Shown one piece after another: positions 1 to 9,663 of a stretch of 64,000 nucleotides of DNA. The position numbers and the translations under genes are program-made. How positions within the stretch are numbered: position 1 is the first letter of the stretch; each line of letters starts with the position of its first letter. The stretch lies in NCBI GenBank assembly GCA_029268515.1, contig JAQWNP010000020.1, positions 1 through 64,000 on the forward strand. Reading direction: 5' to 3'. Source of the stretch: Phycisphaerales bacterium. Its GTDB lineage: Bacteria; Planctomycetota; Phycisphaerae; Phycisphaerales; SM1A02. A model generated the notes under the pieces. That model was not told where the DNA came from and made no database searches. It saw only the letters and a list, made by a program, of their open reading frames with translations.

Positions 1-724
1 GTGCGCCACGCCGTAGCGAATCGTGGGCGCCCATCAGTGCCGCACGCGCCGGTGTATCGCATGTGGTGCCAAAGCCTATTAAGAACAAGCTGAAGTCGTC
101 TAAATCAGTAACACCATCAACGTTGATATCTGTAGGGCATATTCCGAGTAGTTCACGCAGGGCATCCAGATCGACGTTATCAATAACACCATCTGCGTTA
201 ACATCGCCTACGAGTTGGGTAGGCATCCACACGCTCTTGATCTTTTCAAGAATGTTCATGTCCCCTGAAAAAGGAACTGGAGTCAGCGGATCGATAGTTA
301 CTCCGCCTGCAATTGCATCCCAACTGTCCCAACCGCCACAGAGGTTGACAGCTCCATTTACGGTGTAGGAAACATTGCCAATCTGAAATGTGTTCAGACC
401 AAAGTAGTTTTCTGAACCTACTTTCCAGCGGTCATCTACCCACTGGAACCAAGCAATCCCTTTGAAATCAGGACGGTTGTCCAGTAATTCCTCAGAAGCT
501 ACAGCTGCACCACCAAGCACTGACTGAATACATGTTTGAACATCACGGTTGGAATTCAGCTGATTTCGTAGGCTTCCGATGTGAAATGCAATTGCCAGTT
601 TGGCGATCGGGACTGTGCCACGTGATGTTGCTGCGTTGAGACTCTCTCAGGGCTCATCCCTATAGAGGATGAAACTGACCATCGGCCTAAATTTCAAGAA
701 ACCATCCAGTGATTTGGACACCAT
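1..724 (-). pseudogene. C-terminal part of a secreted dockerin-type protein, interrupted by an in-frame TGA, running off the left edge
   Basis: Read on the minus strand, the frame carries a dockerin-like EF-hand pair close to the left edge (GDVNADGVIDNVDLDALREL, then DINVDGVTDLDDFSLFLIGF) followed by a Cys and the RAA tail seen on other proteins in this window. Before it lies a domain rich in W, G and N that I do not recognise (for example FKGIAWFQWVDDRWKVGSENY). The frame is closed by TGA at 647-649. Beyond that stop the same frame stays open back to an ATG at 722-724, with plausible protein-like sequence on both sides, so a CGA-to-TGA change is a simple explanation. No signal peptide is visible, so the 5' end is probably lost too. 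The 3' end lies outside the window. The dockerin part is certain; calling it a pseudogene is inference. Confidence 0.55.
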
Positions 725-836
725 CAGTCTTTTATCAGTAGAAACCCCGTGTCAAACCCAATACAAAATAAAACAGAAAGCAAAGTTCTCTTTCACGACA
801 AACCGATGAAGATGGCAACTGAGGCAGCCACTAACA

Positions 837-2444
837 ATGCATATGAATGCAATCAACTCCAACCTGAATGGTTTGACCAACACCTGGGCTTCATCGCTGC
901 CCTTTTGGATCATCTTCGCAAGTCTCATCCTATTAAATGTTTGGGCTGTGAATTCGGTCTCGATCAAACCTTTTCCAGACACAGCGAACCACTTAGCAGC
1001 GGCCTCAATCATTAGTCAATACACGGAAGCAGGAACACCGTATCAAGAACTATTTGATCTTGATGTAGGCATACGGCCTAACACCCTGCACTTACATATT
1101 GTTTCCTCAGGATTTTTGGGCCACCCAATGACTGCCGCCCACATTATTTTCACGCTCTTTGTGATCGTGACGCCCTTGTTGATTTGGAGCATCATTCGAG
1201 TCACCGGAGGCAACCAATGGGCTGTTCTTCTTAGCTTTCCGTTTCTCTACAGCTTCACGGTGGCTTATGGCTTCACAGAGTTCATGATGTCTATTCCTTT
1301 TTTATTAGCGACCATTCTTGCCCTTTTCATTTGGATCCAGCGACCATCTTGGCTGTCTTGGATCGCTCTGGCACTTTTGTTTTTCTTAGCCTCCTGGGCA
1401 CACGTCTTCGTTTTTGTTTTTTCCGCAATGATGATCGTTCTTACGATCTTAATACGTTACAGAAAGCAACCCACTCTCTGTTTTCTTGGCTTCGCTTCGA
1501 TCATTCCAGGGACCATCATGATCGCCATCTGGTATACCAGTCGAGAGTCATCTCCGACCACCTTGATTTCACTGCTTTCGTATTACAAACGGATTTATTG
1601 GTCAACACTGGGCACGAGATTTTCTGACTGGCTCTTCCTTGACAATCGAGTGCTCATTAATCCCTCAATCGGACCATACATTGGCCTTTTCTTTAAGGTA
1701 GTGGTATTGAGCGTGGCGGCATGGCGAATGATCGTATGGCTTCGCGCTCGCACGAAAGACGCTGGCGATCATTGGCTGAAACGCCTGGCTCAAGCACCAG
1801 CTTTGGTCCCGGTATGCGTCACCGCCACTGCCTGCTTCGTAGTGTGTTTTGGACCGTTTAATTTGCCGCCTTCGGCCATGTGGGTTTATCAGAGATTTCC
1901 TTTCATGGTGTTCATTGGATTGGTATTACTTTTGGCAATGGGACCTTGGTCACGACGAGATCAGCGCATACTCATCGTCATTGGATGCTTTGTTGCCTAC
2001 CTCTACACTGGATTATGGATCGAACATTTTGCCGGCTTCCAAAGCGAGCAAGAAGACTTCCTTGCTGTTCTACCAGAAGATCATAATAATCAGGTTGTGG
2101 GCTTCTACATCGAAGACCCCACCTACCGCGGAGACCCAGAAGCTCTTATTCACTTCGGTAACTACCTCACAACACTGCATCAAGGTATTAGCGTGAATGC
2201 AATGTATGACTATCCTCTGTGGCCAATTCAACGAACAGTTGAGTCAGATGTGCTGCCGATCTTTTGTGAGACAAACGAGCTTGATGCCTATCTTGCGTAT
2301 CCTCATATTAAACAGATTATTTATCGCGGCAAGAGTCAACCAAGCATCCAATTTCTTTCACAATATGAGCTCGCCAGGCAGTATGGGCAGTGGGAACTCT
2401 ATCAAGCGATCCAAAACAACACGCCTGAAACAACACACCCTTAG
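837..2444 (+). CDS. Multi-pass membrane protein, possibly GT-C glycosyltransferase-like
   Basis: The 535-residue protein is dominated by hydrophobic segments: one at about residues 22-42, then a dense series from about 95 to 400, and a soluble C-terminal part of about 120 residues. After the first membrane segment there is a short acidic loop (IKPFPDTANHLAAA) in the place where GT-C enzymes carry a catalytic Asp in their first periplasmic loop. That resemblance is the only functional hint, and I cannot name a family. The start is ATG at 837 with a weak GAGG upstream; ATG at 843 is an alternative. It stands alone on the + strand and faces the minus-strand gene ending at 2768. Confidence 0.7.
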   Translation: MHMNAINSNLNGLTNTWASSLPFWIIFASLILLNVWAVNSVSIKPFPDTANHLAAASIISQYTEAGTPYQELFDLDVGIRPNTLHLHIVSSGFLGHPMTAAHIIFTLFVIVTPLLIWSIIRVTGGNQWAVLLSFPFLYSFTVAYGFTEFMMSIPFLLATILALFIWIQRPSWLSWIALALLFFLASWAHVFVFVFSAMMIVLTILIRYRKQPTLCFLGFASIIPGTIMIAIWYTSRESSPTTLISLLSYYKRIYWSTLGTRFSDWLFLDNRVLINPSIGPYIGLFFKVVVLSVAAWRMIVWLRARTKDAGDHWLKRLAQAPALVPVCVTATACFVVCFGPFNLPPSAMWVYQRFPFMVFIGLVLLLAMGPWSRRDQRILIVIGCFVAYLYTGLWIEHFAGFQSEQEDFLAVLPEDHNNQVVGFYIEDPTYRGDPEALIHFGNYLTTLHQGISVNAMYDYPLWPIQRTVESDVLPIFCETNELDAYLAYPHIKQIIYRGKSQPSIQFLSQYELARQYGQWELYQAIQNNTPETTHP

Positions 2445-2676
2445 TAGAATCTCTAGGCGCGTAATGATTTGAAGCACTGATCACCATTTCAGCACAGTGG
2501 CGAACATGCTTGCGAACAGGCACCAATACCAGATCACAAAGAACAGCTTCCCTATAGACTTCGATGAAGGCTATCAGTTCAGTAGCATTACCATAACCAG
2601 ACAAGGACTGAGCTTTGTCTTAAACGGCTTACACGACATGTCGTCTAGAACAACAATTCAAAATTACGATGCACAC

Positions 2677-2700
2677 AGCCCCAGCGTTGAAGCCGGGGCT
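2677..2700 (+). terminator. Hairpin after the membrane-protein gene
   Basis: AGCCCC at 2677-2682 pairs with GGGGCT at 2695-2700, with a further GC/GC pair inside. A short T-rich run (TATTTTG) follows on the + strand. It lies about 230 bases after the stop at 2444, between convergent genes, so it could serve either side. The rest of the 2445-2767 gap shows nothing else I can support. Confidence 0.4.
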
Positions 2701-2767
2701 GCGTATTTTGTGCATTCTTTGACCAGTTTAAGATGGCCATCTTAATACAATGAATCAGCTATTTTTA

Positions 2768-5098
2768 TCAGGGACATTCTCCATCAACGCCTTTCATCGC
2801 TCCTCCGACCGGACCGGCCGTGACCGGGTTTACTCCAGTCAAACTAATGACTTGGCAAGGCGAAGTTGGAATCCATGAATAGACTGGACTGACTTGGCCG
2901 GTCATAAATACACGGTGGGCAGGAAATCCATCATGCGTACCAGTGATACGGTAGGTTGCTGTCAGCATCCCGGCCTGTGGATCACACTGCTGCATGACCT
3001 CAATATTGATCTGTCCATCAATATGTGGAATCACTTTAATGTCGATATAAGGCCCCCAGATAAGCACTCCAGGGAGCCAAACGAGAGCTGTAGGTATTCT
3101 GATTCGCCTAATATTAAATGGTGCGGAATGTATTTCAAACAGGAATTTAGATGATCGAAACAAGATCCCTTGGTTTAAATGACCTGTGAGTCTACCACTG
3201 ACGAATGTGACATTGGTATCAGCTGTGTTCGGTCTGACCGGACATCCTGTAAAGATTGGGTAACGAAGCCATTTGGTGATTGGTGTGCAGTACTGCATTC
3301 CAGCCGGCATTGGTTTGGCATACCCCAAACCTAATGTCGATGGTGTCACGGAAGCATGCCATTGGCTCATAATGTTAAAGTTGAACCAGGCATTGGCCGC
3401 AATTTCTGCACCCACCAACACGCGATCTGTTTGCAACCCAGGCCCATCGCCACCACCACCGATGACGAGGGTCCCGAATGTACTATTGTCAACAAGTGGC
3501 TTTGGCATGATAGGCAATCCCAACCATGGAATACCAGCACGGTATCTAAATTCACCACGGCAATACTTCTGCACAGTTACGTCCCATGAGTAGACACAAC
3601 CGTTGGCATCGGTGGCCTGTACGGTCACCACACCTTCTACATCTTCGAGTGCTTCGATGTAGTAAGCACACTTGCCACTATATGGATTGACGGTGTCAAG
3701 ATCATTAAACAAAAGATTCTGACCCGAGGTAACTGCCCACTGAATGCTGCTACAGCTCTGACCGCAGGTGAAGTCAATATAAATATCATCTTTATCACCC
3801 ATGTAGCGTGGCCCATCAAGACAAGGCGCCGGACATTCACAATCGTCGGGTACCCCATTGCCATCTAGATCTTGCTCGCATTCATCGAGAATACCATCTC
3901 CATCACAATCATTTTCAGGACCGGTGACTTCACATACATCGAGCACACCGTTGTTATTACAGTCATTGCCTGGAAGTTCACAACTGTCTTTGACACCATT
4001 GCCATCGCAATCATCATCTGAACCACCAGTACCACCCTCTTCACATTCGTCAAGTACACCATTGTCATCACAGTCGAGCTCTGGCTGAGATTCATCAGGA
4101 ATGCCATCTTGATTGCAATCAGGGGCACCATTAAAGATCTCACACGCATCGATGATGCCATCGCCATCGGTATCTTCGATGGGCGTTCCTTCGGGAAGAA
4201 AAATATCATTAATACCATCGACACCACAATCAAATGCAAGACCACCAGGTCCACCGCTTCCACCACTGCCGTTACCATTACCACTACCTCCTCCCGCACC
4301 ACCACCCGGTGGATCGGTCTCATCAGGCTCACCTGAACGAGGCAAGCAGTTGTTGCATGGATCACCTGGATCAAGAAGCAACTGCGAGGGCCAATCCACT
4401 AATGCATACATCTGACTTGCAATCTGGTAAACCAAGTCTGCTTGATGAAGATGAGGCCGCTCACCTATTGCATCCATTAATCTATTTATTGATGTGAGAC
4501 CCAGCAATAGATCATCAGGATCAATGAGGCCATTTTCATTGAGATCGAGCTGCTGTCGATGTTCGATGCCTGACAACACCTCATTATTCATCCAACCAAG
4601 TAGCTGCCCATCAACCATATCCCACACAGCAACCACAGGTGCATAGGTCTCAGGTGTTTCTTGATACCAACCACCTACAAGAAGATCATGATGGCCATCT
4701 TGGTTGTAGTCTCTTACCACCGACATATGAACACCCAGATTAAACACGAGCGGATGTTCAATGTTGATATGAAACGAAGGCGTTCTGCCAACAATAGATG
4801 CTTTGTTTCTTACATCTAAATAGACCATTACATTTCCTGACGTGCCGAGCTGGCCAGGATCTGCCACAAGAAGATCTTGAATACCATCTCGATTGACGTC
4901 GGTGATCAGATGGTTTATCGATTGCTGTTGACTTGCATCACGAAGAGATGAAGTTGTCGTTTGCGGCTGGACCACCTGACTAACCACGAACTGAGATAGT
5001 GATAATGCAAGCATGCCGGCCATGAGGCCAATTTTGTGCCTTGTCATACAACCATTTTGATGGGATCTGCTAGAGATGCTTTCTTGATAATGATCCAT
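2768..5098 (-). CDS. Secreted FG-GAP / EF-hand / TSP3-repeat / Ig-like protein (paralogue of 9792-11915)
   Basis: A 776-residue exported protein. After a hydrophobic segment at residues 24-41 come FG-GAP/VCBS-like calcium loops at about 65-140 (DVNRDGIQDLLVADPGQLG, then DYNQDGHHDLLVGGW) and an EF-hand-like loop at about 184-198 (LDLNENGLIDPDDLLLG). A Gly/Ser/Asn linker covers 264-286, a run of thrombospondin-type-3 repeats 307-421 (DCDGDGILDECEQD type), and a Cys-containing Ig-like domain about 424-513. The C-terminal domain of about 260 residues has no family I recognise and ends near DGFPAHRVFMTG. The start has GGAG 8 bases upstream of ATG. Multiple Ca2+ loops suggest an extracellular structural or adhesive role; no catalytic motif is visible. 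It shares domain order and clear sequence similarity with the gene at 9792-11915. Confidence 0.85.
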   Translation of the reverse strand: MDHYQESISSRSHQNGCMTRHKIGLMAGMLALSLSQFVVSQVVQPQTTTSSLRDASQQQSINHLITDVNRDGIQDLLVADPGQLGTSGNVMVYLDVRNKASIVGRTPSFHINIEHPLVFNLGVHMSVVRDYNQDGHHDLLVGGWYQETPETYAPVVAVWDMVDGQLLGWMNNEVLSGIEHRQQLDLNENGLIDPDDLLLGLTSINRLMDAIGERPHLHQADLVYQIASQMYALVDWPSQLLLDPGDPCNNCLPRSGEPDETDPPGGGAGGGSGNGNGSGGSGGPGGLAFDCGVDGINDIFLPEGTPIEDTDGDGIIDACEIFNGAPDCNQDGIPDESQPELDCDDNGVLDECEEGGTGGSDDDCDGNGVKDSCELPGNDCNNNGVLDVCEVTGPENDCDGDGILDECEQDLDGNGVPDDCECPAPCLDGPRYMGDKDDIYIDFTCGQSCSSIQWAVTSGQNLLFNDLDTVNPYSGKCAYYIEALEDVEGVVTVQATDANGCVYSWDVTVQKYCRGEFRYRAGIPWLGLPIMPKPLVDNSTFGTLVIGGGGDGPGLQTDRVLVGAEIAANAWFNFNIMSQWHASVTPSTLGLGYAKPMPAGMQYCTPITKWLRYPIFTGCPVRPNTADTNVTFVSGRLTGHLNQGILFRSSKFLFEIHSAPFNIRRIRIPTALVWLPGVLIWGPYIDIKVIPHIDGQINIEVMQQCDPQAGMLTATYRITGTHDGFPAHRVFMTGQVSPVYSWIPTSPCQVISLTGVNPVTAGPVGGAMKGVDGECP

Positions 5099-5481
5099 GC
5101 CTTTATCTCCATATGCTGACGGCTTTGTTCGTGAGTCGATTGCCGTCTTTCACCATAAAGAGCGAAAACACCTACCTTCGAACGATTGTCTTTTTTTGTA
5201 ACGATTGTGAAAACACACTGGCCTAGCGCTTTATGGGCCTCAAAAAAAATTTTAGCGCTGCTTTAGGCAATGACGCGAGCGATCAGAGATAAACTTGGCC
5301 CATGGCCTCAAAAAAGGCTTCGGCAAATGATCTGATTCTATGACATCAACACTGTGGCTCTTTCAAGTACTGGATGCGCAGAAAACATCTTCACTCCGGA
5401 AGGAGTAATAGGTCTTAAGACACAAGCAGTTTTATATTGAAGGTCAACGAACGATGACAGGCCTAGACAGCACTGCCATGC
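5099..5481. other. Intergenic region upstream of the 2768-5098 gene
   Basis: This 383-base gap holds the upstream region of the minus-strand FG-GAP gene and the downstream side of the YdhR-like gene. I see A/T-rich runs, two copies of CCTCAAAAAA (near 5237 and 5304), and a small dyad ACTCC-GGAA-GGAGT at 5393-5406. I see no gene, tRNA or convincing promoter. Confidence 0.5.
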
Positions 5482-5790
5482 TCATGCCCCAACGCCGTGA
5501 GTGATTTTTGTAGGCGATGCCAACACCTCAAAGTCGGTCACTGTCACGTTGGCGAAAGCTGGGTGATTCTCAATTCCATCAAAGAGTTCTGACTTCTTGT
5601 AATCCAACATTGACTGCTCGTCTTTCCAGACGTACACGCCGCCATAGGTATTGGTCTCTTCGTTGGCAAGCCAGTATTTAGAGATGAGACCTGAACATTC
5701 AGCAAAATCGCCCGCGACTTCGTCACAAACTGCTTCGTACTCGGGGCGACTCACACCATTCAAATTGAAGTTGATGACTAATATATGCAT
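5482..5790 (-). CDS. YdhR-like putative monooxygenase (ferredoxin-like fold)
   Basis: The 102-residue soluble protein begins MHILVINFNLNG and has the length and pattern of the YdhR family of small dimeric alpha/beta-barrel proteins related to antibiotic-biosynthesis monooxygenases. Family-type features are the N-terminal strand, a central LISKYWLANEETNTYGGVYV segment resembling the W-x-N-E-x-T-x-x-x-G-G-x-Y motif, and a D-Y-K-K-S-E-L-F helix. The substrate is unknown for the family in general. There is no clear ribosome-binding site before the ATG. Its neighbours give no functional clue. Confidence 0.75.
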   Translation of the reverse strand: MHILVINFNLNGVSRPEYEAVCDEVAGDFAECSGLISKYWLANEETNTYGGVYVWKDEQSMLDYKKSELFDGIENHPAFANVTVTDFEVLASPTKITHGVGA

Positions 5791-5888
5791 GGGTCAATGT
5801 TACGACGACACAGATGACACTGCAACATGCTGCAGCCCTGCGATTGTCGCCCCCCGCTGGCGAATCAAACCACCCATTCCTTCAAAAT

Positions 5889-6443
5889 TTATTGAGGCAA
5901 GGTCAGGACAGTCTTACCATTCTTATCTGCCAAGATGAGGCCGCCATCACCACCAGCTGTTGCAGCAATACCACCAATAGCTTTGCCATTTTTATTGAGT
6001 ATTGACACTGATCCGTCTCCATTGGTATTACATGTCAACGCTGCCACCGTCTGACCTTCATTGTTACGAACCATCACGCCCCCATTGCCTTTGGGCCCAG
6101 CGCCTAAACCAACGACGGTTTCCCCATCATCACCGCGAATTTCCAGCCGACCCGTACCTTCGCCTTCTTCTGCCACCTTCAGAGATGCGACGGGCATGCC
6201 ATGCTTGTTGAAAATGCTAATCATCCCAGTGCCTGAAGCATGCACCCCAATACCCACAGCAATCATGCCTTCCTTATTTCGAATCAGCAGCTCCCGAGCG
6301 GTCAAGCGGTCAGAGGAAGAAGTCATGGAGGTGCCCGCCAGTAATAAGGCCAGCAAACCAATACCACAGGCGGCATAGAGGACTCTTTTGAGAATACGAA
6401 GCTGAGATTCAAGGGCGATGATTCGGTCTGCAGCGGTGTTCAT
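5889..6443 (-). CDS. Membrane-anchored protein with Gly/Asn-rich strand repeats
   Basis: 184 residues: a short coiled-coil-like N-terminus (about 1-20, ADRIIALESQLRILKRVLY), one membrane span at about 22-40, then an exported part of repeated units of roughly 22-26 residues with the core G-x-(I/V)-x-(I/V/L)-x-N-x-x-G-x-x-(V/I)-x-x-(L/I). Examples are GGVMVRNNEGQTVAAL and GSVSILNKNGKAIGGI. This pattern suggests a beta-solenoid or stacked beta-hairpins on the outer face of the inner membrane. No enzymatic motif. AAAGGAG lies 9 bases before the ATG, which supports the start. Function not recognised. Confidence 0.7.
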   Translation of the reverse strand: MNTAADRIIALESQLRILKRVLYAACGIGLLALLLAGTSMTSSSDRLTARELLIRNKEGMIAVGIGVHASGTGMISIFNKHGMPVASLKVAEEGEGTGRLEIRGDDGETVVGLGAGPKGNGGVMVRNNEGQTVAALTCNTNGDGSVSILNKNGKAIGGIAATAGGDGGLILADKNGKTVLTLPQ

Positions 6444-6697
6444 TTTCGAGGGCTCCTTTAGAGTTGATATGTGGTAACGATACCTCAGACATCCGCATGT
6501 GTTGTAACGGCTAGGTAACAGGCTCCCCGAATGGGGGCGATGGCATTATGGATAAAAAACCGCTGGCATGCGTTTTAACATGCGGCGCATGGTTCCACCA
6601 TTGGACAAAATTAGCCGTTGTTTTCCAATGATCTTCTCGCCGCAGGGTATGAATATACGTGCCAAAACCATCTCAGCAGCATAGGAGACAATTGAAC

Positions 6698-8191
6698 ATG
6701 AAACGATCTCGGAACATCTTGTTCGCTAGTGGAATAATAGGCATCACAACCTTCACTGCACTGGCTGACTCCAATAATATTGTGGCCTCATTTGATTCAT
6801 TGGTACTCGATAAATCTTCTCTTCTCGCAAAGGATCTCGACGGCGATTGTAAGATCTCACCTAATGACCTCGCCATCGCACTCGCGATGCGCATTGACCT
6901 TAATGCAGAGAGATCCACTGACCTTGATGGGGATGATTTCTATTCAGGTGCAGATGTCTTACTTTTGATTCAGAAGTCAATGCTTACGAGCATCAATGAT
7001 GTTGATGGAAATGGAACTGTCAATGGACGCGACTTAGTGAGGCTGACTTCAGAATTCTCGAGCACCAATGGTCAGGCTGATGTTAATGGTGACCAAAAAG
7101 TTGACGCAAGAGATCTACGACCCATCCTTGAAAACATTGGGCATACCGTAGTATCAGATGTGGAGTTACTGTCCTATGCGGTCTTTGACCGCTTCATGCA
7201 CTACCAAGAGCAAAAAGCTTCCGGCCAACTGAGGATTGCATCTTGCAAGGACCCCGTACCTACACCCTGGGAGAGCTATGCCAACAGAAGCGCTGCATCT
7301 TCTCCTGGTGGTTCTGGCGCATCAGGCAACTCCGCAGGTATCTCTTCTGAAGATAGCGATACTTGGCCAGACAACGATCACTCGATTGGAGTGAGTCGAA
7401 CTTATCCGCCAAATACACACCATTGGTGGACCAGTTTGTGGACAACAACACACATGTGGTACTCAAGCGGAAACTGGCCAGGAAATCACCTATACACCTT
7501 GACGATTAACTGGCAACCGACGCAGGTGGGAAGCCATGGAACGTTGAATTCTGAAAACGAAGCATGGCCATCGAATCACACGTTCTTAGTTTCCAAAGAC
7601 TGGACACCACAAGTTCCTGTCGGCCATGGACTGACCCATAGTGGTGTACCAATTCACCAAACAGAGGTCAGTGAACGCTGGCCACCTAATCATGACCGCA
7701 TTGCAAGCAATACTTGGCCACCTCCTGAGCATGCCTCTGGTCCATCGGGTCAGACTGTTCATGACAACGCGGTCTCAGGCCTTTGGCCACCAAGCCACCA
7801 TTACGAGGAATCTAGACTTGGCATCGGACCTGTGATAGGTGATCACACCCAACTTGTTTCTAATAGCTATGCCCCGCATTTGAAATCTATCAGCCGAAAA
7901 TACCCGCCGAATCATGGCCAGTTAGTATCGAGCACGTGGAATCCTGGCGCCCACAATGGAAATATTAGTGATAACTGGCCCGCAAATCACTCATCACAAG
8001 CGTCAAACTACTGGCCAGATATTTATCCAGGCATTTGGCCACCCAACCATAACGTTGAACAATCAAATAGTTGGGGTGAACCACAGCCTCCTGGGCCAGG
8101 CCCCTTCCCGCCGGATCACGCATGGATACCAAGTGCCAATCAGGTTATGGATCTTCTTCCTGACATTCCTGTGATTCCCGATGGCCCCTGA
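6698..8191 (+). CDS. Secreted dockerin-like protein with tandem W-P-x-N-H repeats (first of a pair)
   Basis: ATG at 6698 is chosen over the upstream GTG at 6659 because AGGAG at 6683-6687 sits 10 bases before it and a signal peptide follows directly (MKRSRNILFASGIIGITT). The mature part starts with four EF-hand-like loops arranged as two dockerin-like pairs (DLDGDCKISPNDLAIAL, DLDGDDFYSGADVLLLI, DVDGNGTVNGRDLVRL, DVNGDQKVDARDLRPIL) at about residues 45-150. A Ser/Gly-rich linker follows. From about residue 223 to 459 there is a degenerate tandem repeat built on S-x-x-W-P-P-N-H-x(3-5)-S-x-x-W, with at least ten W/Y-P-x-N-H-type cores; the C-terminus is Pro-rich. I know of no named family for the repeat. 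The next gene (58-base gap, same strand) carries two of the same motifs, so the two products probably act together. Confidence 0.8.
   Translation: MKRSRNILFASGIIGITTFTALADSNNIVASFDSLVLDKSSLLAKDLDGDCKISPNDLAIALAMRIDLNAERSTDLDGDDFYSGADVLLLIQKSMLTSINDVDGNGTVNGRDLVRLTSEFSSTNGQADVNGDQKVDARDLRPILENIGHTVVSDVELLSYAVFDRFMHYQEQKASGQLRIASCKDPVPTPWESYANRSAASSPGGSGASGNSAGISSEDSDTWPDNDHSIGVSRTYPPNTHHWWTSLWTTTHMWYSSGNWPGNHLYTLTINWQPTQVGSHGTLNSENEAWPSNHTFLVSKDWTPQVPVGHGLTHSGVPIHQTEVSERWPPNHDRIASNTWPPPEHASGPSGQTVHDNAVSGLWPPSHHYEESRLGIGPVIGDHTQLVSNSYAPHLKSISRKYPPNHGQLVSSTWNPGAHNGNISDNWPANHSSQASNYWPDIYPGIWPPNHNVEQSNSWGEPQPPGPGPFPPDHAWIPSANQVMDLLPDIPVIPDGP
7361..8076 (+). repeat. Coding tandem repeat, W-P-x-N-H unit
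   Basis: Within the preceding gene, codons for W/Y-P-(P/A/S/G)-N-H recur at spacings of roughly 14-20 residues, linked by short Ser/Gly/Thr-rich spacers that usually contain a second His or Ser and an aromatic residue. The units are degenerate at both protein and DNA level, so the array is old or under selection and is not a recent slippage expansion. Confidence 0.75.
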
Positions 8192-8249
8192 TTGAGACTT
8201 AATCTGTGGCATGTCCTTCATTTCATGATCTTCATCGAGGTATCAGTCC

Positions 8250-9596
8250 ATGCATTTACTCTCTCTAGTCATCTCGACCTTAGTTATCACCGCGATCGCT
8301 GTTGCTCAACCACCCAGTACGGTACTACTGAATCAGGATTTGCTCGAACATTGGTGGGAAGGCACAGAGCGCCAAGATATGACGTTGGATAGCTCTCTTT
8401 CCTCTGAAGGCCAAGCCTTACGTGCTGCCTCTACAACTCTGACCCGAACCGTTGATTTCAACGAACCTCGATCTGTCTTACGACTGATCCTGGAAACCAC
8501 TGGTGCTCAAGCAACGGTTTATCCCACAGAGCGATACTTCTATTACAAGTTCGATCTTGGGCATCGTCGTGTTAGTGGCAACCTTCGCTTTACAGAAATT
8601 GAAGATGGCTTTCTGCATATAGGCTACTTCGATGACTTCATGCCGCGAGGTGCCATTCAAATCGGCACCTTCATCGATGGCCAAGACATTTCGATTGAAG
8701 ATGGACCGCTTCCCAATCAATACATCGTGAGCTTTGAAGACTTGCGTACGGTCTTTACTCTCAACACCCTACCATTTGATAGAGCTGATGAACTTTCCAT
8801 ACTTGAAGGCGAAAACTACATTTCAGGCATTCTCGATGAGTCTGGGCATACATTACACCTTCTCTATAACACCATCGATCACATGTTCTTTTATGTTCGA
8901 TCAGTCTCTGCTGCTCAACCAGAGAGCTTTACCAACTACAAGACTCCCGGCGGAATGGATCTAAAGATTGGGACGCGATCTCGCTTTGTCTTTTATCTCG
9001 ATCCAGAGACCCAACGTGAAATCTTGGTTGGTGTCCTCAATGCCAATGTCCAAAGCAATGGCTATTTCGATGGCCCTTTTGATCAAGTACCACCTCGCCT
9101 GGATATCAAACCACTTCTAGAGGCAGCGTATCCCTATATAAAACTCGGAAGCGGCATTGATGCCCACGGGAACTTTTTGAATGGTCTCTCGCAGCGAGTA
9201 GCCATCTCTCCCTACCAAGCATATGACTCTATTGAAAAGCTCGCGACCACCCTCGATCAACTCTACCGGCCAGCGAGCGATGGTCCATTGCGATGGACAT
9301 TTCTGTGTTATGAGTGGAAACGAGACTATCACAAGCAGTTGGCAGCTATGGAAGCACAAAACAGAACTGCCGCTGAGAATCGTCAGGCAGGCGACCATAT
9401 TCACAACCGAGCGACCAGCCAATCCTGGCCGGCAAATCATTGGGGCGATGCGAGCCGGCAATGGGTCGGGCACACGCTCGATTCCAGTCGCTCTTGGACG
9501 CCTAATCACAAGGTGGATACGAGCAAGACATCAACTACACCCGATGTTTCCGAAGATCCGGAACAAAAAACTCTTGCTACGGCAGTGGTCCCCTGA
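8250..9596 (+). CDS. Secreted protein of unknown function ending in two W-P-x-N-H motifs (second of the pair)
   Basis: 448 residues. A signal peptide (MHLLSLVISTLVITAIAVAQ) is followed by a globular region of about 350 residues rich in beta strands and acidic and aromatic residues, in which I recognise no catalytic motif. A charged helix follows at about 355-380 (KRDYHKQLAAMEAQNRTAAE). The C-terminal tail contains W-P-A-N-H at 393-397 and W-T-P-N-H at 416-420, both in the S-x-x-W context used by the upstream gene. GAGG lies about 10 bases before the ATG. It follows the repeat gene by 58 bases on the same strand, so an operon is likely. Confidence 0.75.
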   Translation: MHLLSLVISTLVITAIAVAQPPSTVLLNQDLLEHWWEGTERQDMTLDSSLSSEGQALRAASTTLTRTVDFNEPRSVLRLILETTGAQATVYPTERYFYYKFDLGHRRVSGNLRFTEIEDGFLHIGYFDDFMPRGAIQIGTFIDGQDISIEDGPLPNQYIVSFEDLRTVFTLNTLPFDRADELSILEGENYISGILDESGHTLHLLYNTIDHMFFYVRSVSAAQPESFTNYKTPGGMDLKIGTRSRFVFYLDPETQREILVGVLNANVQSNGYFDGPFDQVPPRLDIKPLLEAAYPYIKLGSGIDAHGNFLNGLSQRVAISPYQAYDSIEKLATTLDQLYRPASDGPLRWTFLCYEWKRDYHKQLAAMEAQNRTAAENRQAGDHIHNRATSQSWPANHWGDASRQWVGHTLDSSRSWTPNHKVDTSKTSTTPDVSEDPEQKTLATAVVP

Positions 9597-9663
9597 CCCC
9601 AAGGCCATCTGCCATGACCATCGACTTCTTCTCTGAGAGATCATTTGCGAGAATAACGCAGCC

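Noticed and set aside
647-649. TGA read as selenocysteine
   Set aside because: No selenocysteine-insertion hairpin or redox-family context; a point mutation is simpler.
3858-4415. Long open frames antisense to the TSP3 and Gly-rich part of the 2768-5098 gene
   Set aside because: They are rich in Ser/Pro/Met or Ile/Met caused by the D-G-N repeat codons read backwards; no ribosome-binding site or family similarity.
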